A stretch of DNA of 64,000 bases from Parabacteroides sp. ZJ-118 (GCF_011038785.1 NZ_JAAKDT010000003.1:1-64000); one strand, 5' to 3'; shown: positions 35,645-45,245, counted from the first letter of the stretch. Translations and numbers: made by a program. The notes: a model not told the origin generated them from the letters alone.

Positions 35645-35697
35645 ATAACGCCCGATGCCTAAATCTCTGATTTTAGCTTCGGGTGTTATGCTTTTAA
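35645..35697 (+). terminator. Hairpin after the DUF1080 gene
   Basis: ATAACGCCCGA pairs with TCGGGTGTTAT (one G-T/A-C position) with a second inner helix TAAATC/GATTTTA, then GCTTTTAAT. It probably reduces but may not stop transcription into the DoxX gene. Confidence 0.65.
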
Positions 35698-35736
35698 TAA
35701 TCGACTTTTTCTAAACCAATTTTTTAGGACCAAGAA

Positions 35737-36243
35737 ATGAAAATAGAACAAGGTTACACGAAAGCGCAGATGACTTGGCTGATGATGCTGCGCCTTTTTA
35801 TAGGTTGGCACTTTATGTATGAAGGCCTGGTGAAAATCATGAACCCGAAATGGACATCTCTGCCCTATCTACTCGATTCGAAGGGTCCCGCGGCTTCATT
35901 TTTTATCGAATTAACTCAAGACAACAGTTTGGTGACGACCATCAACTTTTTGAATGAGTGGGCTCTGTTATTGATCGGCCTAGGCTTGACTTTAGGCTGT
36001 TTGTATCGTTTATCTTCTGTTGGAGGTATGATTCTTCTCGCTATGTACACGTTATCCCATCCATCTTTCGTGGGAGCGAACTATATGATGCCATTTGAGG
36101 GCTCTTATTTATGGATTGACAAGAACCTCGTGGAGTTCGCCGCTTTGGGTTTGATGTGCGTATTCCCTACATCCCAAATCATAGGATTCGATCGTGTGTT
36201 AGGACGTGTGTGTCCGATATTGCATAAACTTAAATTTATTTGA
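35737..36243 (+). CDS. DoxX family membrane protein
   Basis: The 168-residue product has four membrane segments (LMMLRLFIGWHFMYEGLVKIMNP first, then WALLLIGLGLTLGCLYRLSSVGG), the DoxX/DoxD pattern. DoxD-type proteins pass electrons to quinone. Its stop lies five bases before the second dehydrogenase start, so it is tied to that gene. A function as membrane electron sink for the exported dehydrogenases is my inference. Confidence 0.8.
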   Translation: MKIEQGYTKAQMTWLMMLRLFIGWHFMYEGLVKIMNPKWTSLPYLLDSKGPAASFFIELTQDNSLVTTINFLNEWALLLIGLGLTLGCLYRLSSVGGMILLAMYTLSHPSFVGANYMMPFEGSYLWIDKNLVEFAALGLMCVFPTSQIIGFDRVLGRVCPILHKLKFI

Positions 36244-36248
36244 TACCC

Positions 36249-37907
36249 ATGGCAACAGAAGATGTAAAGAATACTCCTTCTCAGGAGCAAATGCCCGATA
36301 AAGGACGTCGGGACACATTGAAGACATTGGCTACAGTGCCTATCTTAGGTGCTTTGGCATATGGTGTTTACCAAAAAAGGAAAGACGCTTTGAGAGGTCG
36401 TAACATATCAGATGTATTTCAGGTAAGTAACAGGCAGGCCTCCTATTTAGAGCCTCAAGGCGATGGTAAAAAGATCCGTATCGGTTTGATCGGCTTCGGC
36501 ATTCGTGGAAAGCAATTGATGCGTGCCGCCGGTTTTGCTGAGCCTTCTTGGATCGATAAGATGAAAGAGGCTAATAAGTTGAATAAGAAAGACACGCGTT
36601 ATCAACAATATATGGAGCAAGATGATCTGAATGTTGAGATAACCGCGGTCTGTGATATATTTGATGTATATGGTGAAGCCGCGGTGTTGACCGGCTCCAA
36701 TATTCATCGTGAGGGTAGCGACGGTAAGTTCGGGCCTGCTCCAAAACGTTACCGGACTTATCAAGAGCTGATAGCGGCTCCGGATGTAGATGCCGTTATT
36801 ATCGCTGGCCCGGATCATTGGCATAGCACGATCGCTATGGCTGCGGCACGTGCCGGGAAGCATGTATATTGCGAGAAGCCGTTATCATGGACGGTTCCTG
36901 AAACATATATGGTTCGCCAAGTAATCAAAGAGACCGGTGTCGTATTCCAGTTAGGTCACCAAGGACGTCAGACCGACTGTTATCAGAAGGCCGAGGAGAT
37001 TATCGGTAACGGATTGCTAGGCCCTGTTAACTTGATCGAGGTTTGTACGAACCGTAACTCTCCAAACGGAGCTTGGGTATATGATATTATCGATGGCTCT
37101 AATCCGAATACGATCGATTGGAAACAGTTTGAGGGTGATCCCGAGCGTATTAAGGAGTATATGGACTATATGACATCCAACAAGCTTGAAAGATATATCG
37201 GTCCGGACGAGCGTAGTAAGTTCAGCCTTGAACGTTTCTTCCGCTGGCGTTGCTGGTGGGATTATAGTACAGGTCTTTCCGGTGACTTGTTGACACATGA
37301 GTATGACGCTGTCAATCAGATCATGCATGTGGGTATACCTCATTCCGCTACTTCATCCGGTGGTGTTTATTTCTTCAAGGACGGGCGTACGGTACCCGAT
37401 GTATTGCAGACTACTTTCGAGTGGCCGGATCGTGACTTGACGATGTTGTATAGCGCCACATTGGCAAGTAGCCGCAACCGTGGCAAAGTGTTCATGGGAC
37501 ATGATGCTTCTATGGAGGTCTCCAATATCTTGGCGATTACGGTCGACCAAAATTCCACTCGTTACGCGGATAAGATCAAGGAGGGCATTATTCCTACAGA
37601 CACCCCGTTCTATACCTATGTACCGGGACAGAATAGCTCGGATACCGTTACATCTCCTACGGAGCTGTATTTCGCTAAGCGCGGTTTGCTGTATACCTAC
37701 GTAAATGGCAAGCGTTATGATACGACTCACTTGCATATCCGTGAATGGCTGGAATGTATCCGTCAAGGCAAGACTCCTAGCTGTAATATCGACGCCGCTT
37801 TCCAAGAGGCTATGACTGCCCACATGGGTACACGCGCCTATCTGGAAGGACGTACGATGTATTGGGATAAGGATAAGGAAGAGATCGTAAGAGGTGAACT
37901 GGCGTAA
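36249..37907 (+). CDS. Membrane-anchored or Tat-exported Gfo/Idh/MocA oxidoreductase
   Basis: The 552-residue product has GRRDTLKTLATVPILGALAYG near the N-terminus, a twin-arginine-like signal or uncleaved anchor. A Rossmann domain follows (IRIGLIGFGIRGKQLM at about 75), then AGPDHWHS, the canonical VYCEKPLSW, and a large C-terminal domain with WRCWWDYSTGLSGDLLTHEYD, which parallels WRGWWDYGTGALGDMACH in the gene at 33251. The two are therefore relatives with different inserts. ATG 36249 is used instead of an in-frame TTG three codons earlier. Confidence 0.85.
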   Translation: MATEDVKNTPSQEQMPDKGRRDTLKTLATVPILGALAYGVYQKRKDALRGRNISDVFQVSNRQASYLEPQGDGKKIRIGLIGFGIRGKQLMRAAGFAEPSWIDKMKEANKLNKKDTRYQQYMEQDDLNVEITAVCDIFDVYGEAAVLTGSNIHREGSDGKFGPAPKRYRTYQELIAAPDVDAVIIAGPDHWHSTIAMAAARAGKHVYCEKPLSWTVPETYMVRQVIKETGVVFQLGHQGRQTDCYQKAEEIIGNGLLGPVNLIEVCTNRNSPNGAWVYDIIDGSNPNTIDWKQFEGDPERIKEYMDYMTSNKLERYIGPDERSKFSLERFFRWRCWWDYSTGLSGDLLTHEYDAVNQIMHVGIPHSATSSGGVYFFKDGRTVPDVLQTTFEWPDRDLTMLYSATLASSRNRGKVFMGHDASMEVSNILAITVDQNSTRYADKIKEGIIPTDTPFYTYVPGQNSSDTVTSPTELYFAKRGLLYTYVNGKRYDTTHLHIREWLECIRQGKTPSCNIDAAFQEAMTAHMGTRAYLEGRTMYWDKDKEEIVRGELA

Positions 37908-37940
37908 GTATTTGGAAAGTCGATAAATAACTTTCCCGAG

Positions 37941-37977
37941 AAGCGAACTTCATAAATGGATGGAGTTCGCTTTTTTT
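37941..37977 (+). terminator. Terminator after the dehydrogenase cluster
   Basis: AAGCGAACT pairs with AGTTCGCTT (perfect 9 bp, 14-nt loop), followed by a T tract. Confidence 0.9.
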
Positions 37978-38085
37978 AGTTGTGCATGTATAAAATTTCT
38001 TCTCTTTCTTTGTAACCGATTCGTGATTGGCCATGTCTTATTGATAAAGGCGAATAATTTACTAAATCTTTAAAGAATAGAAGCT

Positions 38086-38496
38086 ATGAAGGAGTTGTGG
38101 ATCCCTGCTTTAGCTATCGTTTGTACGATAGGTATGCCGGTGTTGTTAGGCATTATCGCTAGTTACATGACCATTAAAAGTAAGCATGAAGAAAAAATGG
38201 CAATGATCGAGAAAGGAATTGTGCTGGAAGAGGCTATGCGGCCCGAGAGAAGGCCTAATCGTTATAATACCCTGCGTAACGGCATTTTTATGATCGGTTT
38301 GTCATTGGGTATGATTGTCGGTATGATGGTCGACTCTGCTTTCACTTGCGATAGCGATTGGTTCTCTTTGTTAGTTCCGGCTATTACGATTATGTTCGGT
38401 GGAGTCGCTTTTATAATCTATTTCTTTCTTTCCCGTTCCTTAATGGAGAAGGAGAGATTGGAGGACAAGGAGAAGAAAATGCGTCCGGAAGAATAA
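38086..38496 (+). CDS. DUF6249 membrane protein of sigma module A
   Basis: The 136-residue product has an N-terminal helix, a short basic loop (SKHEEKMAMIEKGIVLEE), two more helices and a charged tail: the DUF6249 layout. It starts 12 bp before an ECF sigma gene with a putative anti-sigma behind it. The same three gene types recur at 59623-61098, where this member faces the other way. A sensory or inhibitory role for the module is inference. Confidence 0.75.
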   Translation: MKELWIPALAIVCTIGMPVLLGIIASYMTIKSKHEEKMAMIEKGIVLEEAMRPERRPNRYNTLRNGIFMIGLSLGMIVGMMVDSAFTCDSDWFSLLVPAITIMFGGVAFIIYFFLSRSLMEKERLEDKEKKMRPEE

Positions 38497-38507
38497 ACGA
38501 TACCGGG

Positions 38508-39074
38508 GTGGACGAGCAAAAGTGGATAGAACGTATCTTGGCAGGGGACACGCAAAGTTTCTCCTGCCTTGTCGCGAAGTATGAGAAGATGGCTTATACC
38601 ATCGCTTTTCGTATCTTGGGAAATCGCGAGGAGGCAGAGGAGGCCGTACAGGATGCGTTCGTGAAGATGTATCGTGCTCTTTCCAATTTCCATTTCGATA
38701 GTAAGTTCTCGACATGGTTTTATAGGATCGTGTATCGTACGGCGTTGACGGCTTCGAGACAACAGCGTATGTTTGTGAATTATGAGGAGGCAGGATCTAT
38801 AGACGACCTTTCGAATGACGAAGTTGAATCGGCTACGGATTTATTGGAGCGTGAGGATCGAAAAGAGATGATCGCACGTACGTTGAGAAAGCTTCCGGCT
38901 GATGAGGCCTTGTTGCTTACTCTTCATTATTTGGAGGAATGCTCGGTGGAAGAGATCTGCCAGATCACGGAATTGAGCACTTCCAATGTGAAAGTAAAAC
39001 TATTCCGCGGGCGGAAACGGTTTTATGAAGTGTTGCAAGATAAAATGAAATTAGATACCGCAGATTTGTTATGA
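38508..39074 (+). CDS. ECF-type RNA polymerase sigma factor (module A)
   Basis: The 188-residue product has sigma region 2 (YTIAFRILGNREEAEEAVQDAFVKMYRALSNF, STWFYRIVYRTAL) and region 4 (LPADEALLLTLHYLEECSVEEICQITELSTSNVKVKLFRGRKRF). GTG 38508 is taken as start, as it is the only initiator that gives a normal N-terminus (VDEQKWIERILAGD) after the DUF6249 stop. Its stop overlaps the next start (ATGA). Confidence 0.9.
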   Translation: MDEQKWIERILAGDTQSFSCLVAKYEKMAYTIAFRILGNREEAEEAVQDAFVKMYRALSNFHFDSKFSTWFYRIVYRTALTASRQQRMFVNYEEAGSIDDLSNDEVESATDLLEREDRKEMIARTLRKLPADEALLLTLHYLEECSVEEICQITELSTSNVKVKLFRGRKRFYEVLQDKMKLDTADLL

Positions 39075-39454
39075 ATATGAATGAGAAAGATATTGACCAT
39101 CTGACACGTAAGTTGATGCGAGGGACGGCGGAACAACCTTCGGCTTCATTAAACTCCCGTATTATGGCATTGATTATGCAAGAGAAGAAGCGGGTATATA
39201 AGTACTATATCAAGAAGCGGTTTACGCCTGTAGGCATTTTTAGCATGTTTGTCGCTTATATGCTTGTGTTAGTAGGCATCTTGTATTTGGTTAAGCTTTT
39301 CCCGGGCGGGGCGGAAACGGTTTTAGATTCGTTGCGAGCCTATTTTCCGATTGGATTAACGATTGCTTCCGGGGTCTCTTGTTTCTTCCTGTTCACACAA
39401 CTCGATAACTGGTTGAGGAGAGAAGAGATACGCCGGCAAAACACCTCAAAATAA
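39071..39454 (+). CDS. Putative anti-sigma membrane protein (module A)
   Basis: The 127-residue product has a soluble N-terminal part (about 1-50) and two membrane helices. It overlaps the ECF sigma gene by the ATGA tetranucleotide, the usual place for an anti-sigma factor. No zinc-binding HxxxCxxC motif is seen, so it is not a ZAS-type protein. The paralogue at 60739 shares size and layout. Confidence 0.65.
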   Translation: MNMNEKDIDHLTRKLMRGTAEQPSASLNSRIMALIMQEKKRVYKYYIKKRFTPVGIFSMFVAYMLVLVGILYLVKLFPGGAETVLDSLRAYFPIGLTIASGVSCFFLFTQLDNWLRREEIRRQNTSK

Positions 39455-39463
39455 AAATATCCG

Positions 39464-39497
39464 GTTGTAGAGACGGGGTATGTCCCGCCTCTACAAC
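39464..39497. terminator. Terminator between convergent genes
   Basis: GTTGTAGAG.CGGG and CCCG.CTCTACAAC form a long, nearly perfect stem. The leftward side is followed by a T-rich run (CGGATATTTTTATTTT), so it ends the leftward DUF4097 transcript and probably the rightward one too. Confidence 0.85.
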
Positions 39498-39500
39498 TGA

Positions 39501-40586
39501 TTAATTGGCCTTGACCTTTAGATTTCCGTAACGATTCCCTCCGAAGTGAATCGTCGGTTGCTTTCCACCGTTAATCTCATAGATGTAGCTCTTGTCACGA
39601 TCCTCATCGTCAAAATGCTTGCGGGTGATATTGAAACCATTCACGTCGCAGCTTGAATACTTCATGTTCTCCGCTACTACCCGGAAAGAAGTTTTTGCGG
39701 GAAGCGCTACTTCCAGATTCCCATAATGGGATTCTACGTTCACTCTCGAGAAAGAGGGAGACAGGTTTCGTATCTTTAAATTGCTATAGCTAAGGCTACT
39801 TACATTCAAGGCATCCTTAAGGGTCCCGATCTTAGCGTCGCTGTACCTAATCTCCATGTCGAGCCTGCTTGCGCTCTCGATGGTAAAATTACCGTATTTA
39901 ATCTCCATGTGTAAGGATTCTATATTCCGTATATCCAGATTGGAATACTTACTGTCTATCGTTAATTCTTTAGCGTCGCGGATCTTGGCAGTCCCTACGT
40001 AGCCCAGATCTAGTTGGGCATCTCGCAGATTCCCTACCTCAACGTTACTATATTTAGCCTCTATCATCGCGTTGGCGATGAAATTACCCGCGTTCAGGTT
40101 ACCATATTTCACATGGATATCCATGTTGCCGTTATTATCGCTTGGCAAGTTGATGTTTCCGTATTTCTGGTTCAAGTCTGTGGCGAGCTTAGGTGGCATC
40201 TGGATATAATAATTGATCGTCATGGACTCATTATTCGAATTACGATTCATCTCCTTCTTTATCGTAGTGATCGCTGAGACAATACCTCCTATCTTGTTGG
40301 TCTCGATTTGGATACGGTCCAAGTTCTCTTGAGCGCGTTCCTCGCTGCGAGCCTTACATTCTACCTCAACCCGTATAGCCACCGTATTCTGATTCCAGTG
40401 GGTAACGGTGATGTTTCCATAACGATTTTCCACTTGGAGACGATCACCGGCGCCCACGCTGTAGGATTGGGATATCTCTTTTTTCTTGATCTTCTCTTGT
40501 GGCCTGGCTATTGCCGATAGACCGCATAGCAGCAATACGAAAGTCAGCAACATGGCGGGACTTAATTTTACATGTGTTGTGCTCAT
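39501..40586 (-). CDS. Secreted DUF4097-type beta-helix protein
   Basis: The 361-residue product has a signal peptide (ending AIARPQ). A repeated (R/K/H)Y(G/S)N(I/L/V/F) motif occurs about eight times (RYGNI, KYGNI, KYGNL, KYSNV, KYSNL, KYGNF, HYGNL, RYGNL), as expected for stacked strands of a DUF4097/DUF2807-like beta-helix. It is the last gene of a leftward ECF sigma operon and may be the module's envelope output or sensor. Confidence 0.75.
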   Translation of the reverse strand: MSTTHVKLSPAMLLTFVLLLCGLSAIARPQEKIKKKEISQSYSVGAGDRLQVENRYGNITVTHWNQNTVAIRVEVECKARSEERAQENLDRIQIETNKIGGIVSAITTIKKEMNRNSNNESMTINYYIQMPPKLATDLNQKYGNINLPSDNNGNMDIHVKYGNLNAGNFIANAMIEAKYSNVEVGNLRDAQLDLGYVGTAKIRDAKELTIDSKYSNLDIRNIESLHMEIKYGNFTIESASRLDMEIRYSDAKIGTLKDALNVSSLSYSNLKIRNLSPSFSRVNVESHYGNLEVALPAKTSFRVVAENMKYSSCDVNGFNITRKHFDDEDRDKSYIYEINGGKQPTIHFGGNRYGNLKVKAN

Positions 40587-40617
40587 GATTGATAGGTATT
40601 AATTGTTATTACTATTT

Positions 40618-41145
40618 CTAGTTATCCGTGACCTGCCTCATTTGCTTTAGTATCAGCCTGAGGCCTCCCAAGCTATTGCTGTAATGCTGGGTCATGGCGA
40701 AGAGACCGTCGTCGGAACAAGGCAAGGTAGGGAGTATCGTTTCCTCGAACATATAATTATCCGTGAGGATCCGTTTGCTCTCTTGCAATAACTCTTCCGC
40801 TCCCGGTGTCCGGTCCTGTTTATACAACTTCTTCATCTGCGCCAATACCTCGTTCATTTGCATATCGTAATATAGGCGTAGTCCCTCAATCTCCTCTTGG
40901 GTCTCACAGGCTTGGGCCGTAGTCTTTTGCACGGGCTCCGGCATGTCGGTTCCACCCGGCAGGCGGAATAGGAGCAACAAGGCGATAGAGGCAGCTATGG
41001 CAAAGGCACAGCTGTATAAGGCCGCACGGTTCTTCCGTGGTTTCGGCAGCTTCTGCTCGAAACGTTCGAGGTGACCTTCGGGAAGCATCTCATCTTCCTC
41101 GAACGCGTCACGGTTCGCGTCTATGAAATTCTTTAGCTTATCCAT
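40618..41145 (-). CDS. Putative anti-sigma membrane protein (DUF4097 operon)
   Basis: The 175-residue product has an acidic cytoplasmic N-terminus (about 1-40), one membrane helix (ALYSCAFAIAASIALLLLF) and a helical periplasmic part. It starts two bases after the ECF sigma stop, the normal position of a single-pass anti-sigma factor. It is not a sequence relative of the module A partner. Confidence 0.7.
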   Translation of the reverse strand: MDKLKNFIDANRDAFEEDEMLPEGHLERFEQKLPKPRKNRAALYSCAFAIAASIALLLLFRLPGGTDMPEPVQKTTAQACETQEEIEGLRLYYDMQMNEVLAQMKKLYKQDRTPGAEELLQESKRILTDNYMFEETILPTLPCSDDGLFAMTQHYSNSLGGLRLILKQMRQVTDN

Positions 41146-41147
41146 GT

Positions 41148-41678
41148 TTAATGGGTCGCGATAATGTCTAACAATTTCCGCTTGGCACGTAGGTACTGGC
41201 TACGGACACTTGGCGGTTGGATTTTCAGGATAGAGGCGATCTCTTCCATGTCATATCCCTCAAAGAGGTAAAGCGAGAGGATTATGCGATAGCCTGCCGG
41301 CAACTTCGTGGCGGCTTCCTTTATCTGTGCCACGGAGTATTGGATCTCTTCCTCGTCCGGCCCTTCCTCGTCCGGTTCGGCTAGGTCGTCGGAAAGCTCC
41401 TCTTGGTCCGGCGCTTGGCGGCGTACATAATCGATGGCCGTATGGATGGCGATACGGTGCATCCATGCCTCAAAGCATTGCCCGTCATGATATTGATCCA
41501 AGCGTGTGAAGATCTTGAGGAATGAGTCCTGCATGGCTTCTTCCGCCTCGGATGAGTTGCCGACGATACGCAAGCAGGCTATATACAATCGCCGCGCGTA
41601 TTGTTTGTACAACTTCAGTTGTGAGCTCCGGTCCTTCCGGCGACAACCCTCGATCAGATGTTCGGTCACTTTGTCCAT
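41148..41678 (-). CDS. ECF-type RNA polymerase sigma factor (DUF4097 operon)
   Basis: The 176-residue product has region 2 (LYIACLRIVGNSSEAEEAMQDSFLKIF, CFEAWMHRIAIHTAIDYVRR), an acidic linker (DEEGPDEEE) and region 4 (LPAGYRIILSLYLFEGYDMEEIASILKIQPPSVRSQYLRAKRKL). ATG 41678 (MDKVTEHLIEG) is preferred; an in-frame ATG 13 codons upstream adds only a basic stretch. It heads the operon with a membrane partner and a DUF4097 protein. Confidence 0.9.
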   Translation of the reverse strand: MDKVTEHLIEGCRRKDRSSQLKLYKQYARRLYIACLRIVGNSSEAEEAMQDSFLKIFTRLDQYHDGQCFEAWMHRIAIHTAIDYVRRQAPDQEELSDDLAEPDEEGPDEEEIQYSVAQIKEAATKLPAGYRIILSLYLFEGYDMEEIASILKIQPPSVRSQYLRAKRKLLDIIATH

Positions 41679-41810
41679 TTGCTTATATAAACGAGCGTGA
41701 TGCCTTGACCGCTGCATCCCGTAGCGTAAAAATACAAAAAAAAGAAAGGCATCATCCCGACGCCTCTCCTCCTGAACTAAATGATAAAAATAAAAGTTAT
41801 GTGGGAAGGT

Positions 41811-42572
41811 TTACTTCAAGTCTGTTATATTGGAGATACCATCGTTCTTATAGTTTTGCGAAGTACTTTCCATTTTTGTCTTATCCGAATTGTATTTCAA
41901 TTTATAAACTTGTTTCCCGTCGGGAGCCCAATAGCTTACGACAAGATCGACAGTCTCTCCCTTGGTATCCGGCAAGGAAGACAAGTTGAACGCCACACGC
42001 CCGGCTCCGACCGTATGCTTGGGATCATCGTAAGCATTATGTCTAAACTCCAGCGTATAAGGATCGTTCTCGGCATCCGGCTGGATCAGATTGATAAAAT
42101 GGGTGGTCTTGCCTCCCCAAAGTGTCTCGAAATAGATATTCAGATATCCGTCACCGACCCACATATTATTCTCATAAATACTCACCGGATCCGTACCATA
42201 GATAGAATCATTAGCCGCGCCCTCGTTCTTGGCGATGGGTTTCGTCAGGATGTTATGGATCGCGTTCACCTTGACATAGTGGGAGAAACCTCCCAGATTA
42301 CTTTGGGTGGAATCCGCCAATATCGTGAAGTTGACCAAGGCACGTTGGTCAGGCTTCGGCTGATAGTTCGGATAGTTGGTGGCAGCGGGCCATAGCTTAT
42401 CACCATCGTCGAGCCGTAAGTAATACACATGATCACCTTCCGGTACTACGGTAGCGACCGCGATCCAGATATCGCCTAGAGAATACGAGTCATCGTCATC
42501 TAAGCAAGAGGGTAGGGCGAGGGATACGAAAGCGATCCCGATCACCAATAAAAAAGCTCTAAACGTCTTCAT
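41811..42572 (-). CDS. NigD-like lipoprotein
   Basis: The 253-residue product has a lipoprotein signal (LALPSCLDDDD) and the two-part beta layout of NigD-like proteins: an OB-like first half (IWIAVATVVPEGDHVYYLRLDDGDKLWP) and a C-terminal domain ending VSYWAPDGKQVYKLKY. NigD-like proteins are common in Bacteroidetes and of unsettled function. It stands alone between the sigma operon and lpxB. Confidence 0.75.
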   Translation of the reverse strand: MKTFRAFLLVIGIAFVSLALPSCLDDDDSYSLGDIWIAVATVVPEGDHVYYLRLDDGDKLWPAATNYPNYQPKPDQRALVNFTILADSTQSNLGGFSHYVKVNAIHNILTKPIAKNEGAANDSIYGTDPVSIYENNMWVGDGYLNIYFETLWGGKTTHFINLIQPDAENDPYTLEFRHNAYDDPKHTVGAGRVAFNLSSLPDTKGETVDLVVSYWAPDGKQVYKLKYNSDKTKMESTSQNYKNDGISNITDLK

Positions 42573-42665
42573 TCCTTTTGTTACTTTAAAATTTACGTTT
42601 CATCGTTCTGTGAGGAAAGATGTAAGTTAAGGCTGAAATGCTGCAAAAGACGTTGATAAAAGATG

Positions 42666-43799
42666 TTAACAGCCAAGGGATTCAACGATTAAACGTGCCG
42701 TACGCTTTGAGGCTCCGGGCATCCCTAGCGTATGGATAATCTCGTCGTATCCGTCTAGCATCCGTTTTCGATAGGCCGGATCTTGCAGGATGCGTCCTAG
42801 CTCGTCTTGTATTCGCGATTCGGAGAAGCGGGCTCCGAATAGCTCTTGTACGATCTCCCGACCGCCGATCAAGTTGACGAGGGATATGTATCTCGTATGG
42901 AAGAAATGTTTGAAGATAAAGCTGGCCAATGGTCCGGCTACGACGTAGTAGCAAACGACTTGCGGAACCCGGAACAGGGCGGCCTCCAAGGTCGCCGTGC
43001 CGGAGGTTACCAAGGCCGCGGCACTGTGTTGTAGCAGGGGATAGGTTTTACCGAACACGATCTTGGCGGGATAAGAGCCTATGTATTCTTGATAGTAGGC
43101 GGGATCGATGCCCGGCGCTCCGGCTATTACCGGCTGGTAGTCGGGATACGCGGAGGCTACTTTCAGCATGGTCGGTAGGTTGTCCTTGATCTCTTGTTGG
43201 CGGCTGCCGGATAGCACGGCGAGGATCGGCTTGTCGGCCAATCCCCCCTCTTTGATAAAGGTATCTCTTGAGACTGCTTGGCGCTCCTTGTAATAGGCGA
43301 CGGAGTCTACGGAGGGGTTTCCTACGTAATCTACCGGATAGTTAAGCCTCCGGAAGAACTCGGTCTCAAACGGCAGGATGCAGAACATACGGTCTACATA
43401 ACGCCGGAGGTCCTTGACTCGATATCGCTTCCAGGCCCATATCTTGGGGGAGATATAGTAATACACCGGGAGCCCCAACCGGGTCTTCACATATTTGGCG
43501 ATCTTCAAGTTGAATCCCGGGTAGTCAATCAAGATGACGACATCCGGTTGGTAGCGGCGGATATCCTCTTGGCACGTCCTCATGTTATTTAAGATGGCGC
43601 GCAAGTTCATTACTACCGGGATAAAGCCCATGAACGCCATTTCCCGGTAATGTTTGACAAGGGTCCCCCCGACGGCTCTCATCAGATCGCCGCCCAGAAA
43701 GCGGAACTCGGCCTTCGGATCATTCTCTTTCAGGGCTGCCATCAAATTCGAGGCGTGCAGGTCTCCGGAGGCTTCTCCGGCTATCAGGTAATACTTCAT
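42666..43799 (-). CDS. lpxB: Lipid-A-disaccharide synthase
   Basis: The 377-residue product starts [15 protein letters not shown], and has [32 protein letters not shown] and [11 protein letters not shown], the motif set of LpxB. It joins UDP-diacylglucosamine and lipid X to form the lipid A disaccharide. ATG 43799 overlaps the surE stop as ATGA, which fixes the start; longer frames run into surE. Confidence 0.96.
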   Translation of the reverse strand: MKYYLIAGEASGDLHASNLMAALKENDPKAEFRFLGGDLMRAVGGTLVKHYREMAFMGFIPVVMNLRAILNNMRTCQEDIRRYQPDVVILIDYPGFNLKIAKYVKTRLGLPVYYYISPKIWAWKRYRVKDLRRYVDRMFCILPFETEFFRRLNYPVDYVGNPSVDSVAYYKERQAVSRDTFIKEGGLADKPILAVLSGSRQQEIKDNLPTMLKVASAYPDYQPVIAGAPGIDPAYYQEYIGSYPAKIVFGKTYPLLQHSAAALVTSGTATLEAALFRVPQVVCYYVVAGPLASFIFKHFFHTRYISLVNLIGGREIVQELFGARFSESRIQDELGRILQDPAYRKRMLDGYDEIIHTLGMPGASKRTARLIVESLGC

Positions 43800-44578
43800 G
43801 AATTGAAAATTTGGAGGCTCCAACCGTTTAGGGTGTTCATAAAGTCGTAGTCCGTGACGTCGATCTTGCAAGGGACCAAGGAGGCGTAACCGCTATCCAG
43901 CGCGAGCATATCATTGTCCGGATGGATCGGCTTGGCGCTCTCGAACGCTCCTGTCAACCAGAATACGGGTTCTCCGCAGGCATTCTCGGAACGCATGAAT
44001 TCGCGTACCCAACGGCCGTCCGCCTGGCGACAAACTTTCAACCCTTTCACTTGCGGCAGCTTCGGCACGTTGAGGTTTAAGTAGGTGCCGTGCGGTAAGC
44101 CCTCTTTTAATACCCGGCGTGCCAGCATACGCCCCAGACGGCAGCATTCGGAGAAGTCGGCATCGGCCGCATGATCCAGTAAGGACACCCCTATGGAGGG
44201 AATGTTGAAAATACAACCCTCGGCAGCGGCACCCATCGTCCCGGAATAATTTACGCAGATAGCCATATTCCCTCCGTGGTTGATGCCGGAGACTAGCAGA
44301 TCGGGCTTGCGCTCCAAAACCTCATTAATCGCTAATTTAACACAATCTACCGGTGTCCCGGTGCAACTGTAGATAGTAAGTCCTTCCTCCTTTTTCAGCA
44401 AGGCGTACTTGATAGGAACCAAGGATGTAATGGCGCTACCCATCCCGGAACGAGGCCCGTCGGGAGCGAATACCACTAAATCACCTAAATCTTTCAAGCA
44501 CTCAATCAATTCGTTAATACCTTTGGCCCATACGCCATCATCGTTCGTGATCAGAATCAACGGTCTCTCGTTTGTCAT
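43796..44578 (-). CDS. surE: 5'-nucleotidase SurE
   Basis: The 260-residue product has the metal-binding [23 protein letters not shown], the SGINHGGN loop and [11 protein letters not shown], typical of SurE nucleotidases acting on nucleoside monophosphates. It is translationally coupled to lpxB. A leftward TAAATTTG box lies at 44612-44605. Confidence 0.95.
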   Translation of the reverse strand: MTNERPLILITNDDGVWAKGINELIECLKDLGDLVVFAPDGPRSGMGSAITSLVPIKYALLKKEEGLTIYSCTGTPVDCVKLAINEVLERKPDLLVSGINHGGNMAICVNYSGTMGAAAEGCIFNIPSIGVSLLDHAADADFSECCRLGRMLARRVLKEGLPHGTYLNLNVPKLPQVKGLKVCRQADGRWVREFMRSENACGEPVFWLTGAFESAKPIHPDNDMLALDSGYASLVPCKIDVTDYDFMNTLNGWSLQIFNS

Positions 44579-44604
44579 ATTGTTTTATCCTTATCGTTGT
44601 CGCA

Positions 44605-44612
44605 CAAATTTA
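44605..44612 (-). promoter_or_regulatory. -7 box of surE-lpxB
   Basis: Leftward TAAATTTG matches TAnnTTTG, 27 bp before the surE start. Confidence 0.45.
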
Positions 44613-45245
44613 GATATAAATCTCGATTTATAGGCCGGTGGGGTAAGAAAACGTCAAGACCATCCCTCTCTTTAGGGTGTGAGGGCTCTCGGTGAGCGAA
44701 CCTTACATGAAATGTCTGACGAGTTCTACGTCTCAAAACCGATCAGTCTGTTCGGATAATTTGCGGTTTTCCTTTCTTTATGATTCTTTTTATGGGTAAA
44801 TCGTGACAACGACATGCCCAAGATCGGCCAAACCGGAAGCCAAGAGGAGCCACGAAACGCGCTTTTAGGTGGAAATATCCCCACTTTCAGGCGCGAAAGG
44901 TGGCAAAAGCCTGCACATTTAGTCGCGTTGAGCAACTTCCAACGCTGCCGTTGGGCATTGTAAACCATCATGGATAGGGTTGTCAACAGCCGTGAATGGG
45001 CATTGTAACCTCGTTAGAGCCCAGTCGTAACCCAATGGAATCGCCCAAAGGAGTCAATGGACACGCTTTCGGATGAATGATTTTCGCTAGAATGAAAGAG
45101 TGTTTTTTCGTATATAGCTAAAGATGAATTGATTAAATATATTTTAACGTGAAATTGAAGAGTCCCTGTCCCTTGGCCCGGAATAATCGATTCTCCGGGA
45201 CTTCCGTTTACAAAATGTCAAAATGTCAAATCCACGCACATTATT
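44613..45245. other. Intergenic stretch before invertible promoter 2
   Basis: About 630 bp without a supported gene. TGGGCATTGTAA occurs twice (44952-44963 and 44997-45008); the second copy, with its flanks, matches 169-181 before the first surface locus. ATGAATGATT is another string found before both loci (about 250 and 45074). An 86-codon leftward frame was judged accidental. Confidence 0.45.

Noticed and set aside
44726-44986. Leftward 86-codon frame before the second surface locus
   Set aside because: Rich in basic residues and Trp, no recognised family, no promoter; I could not support it as a gene.
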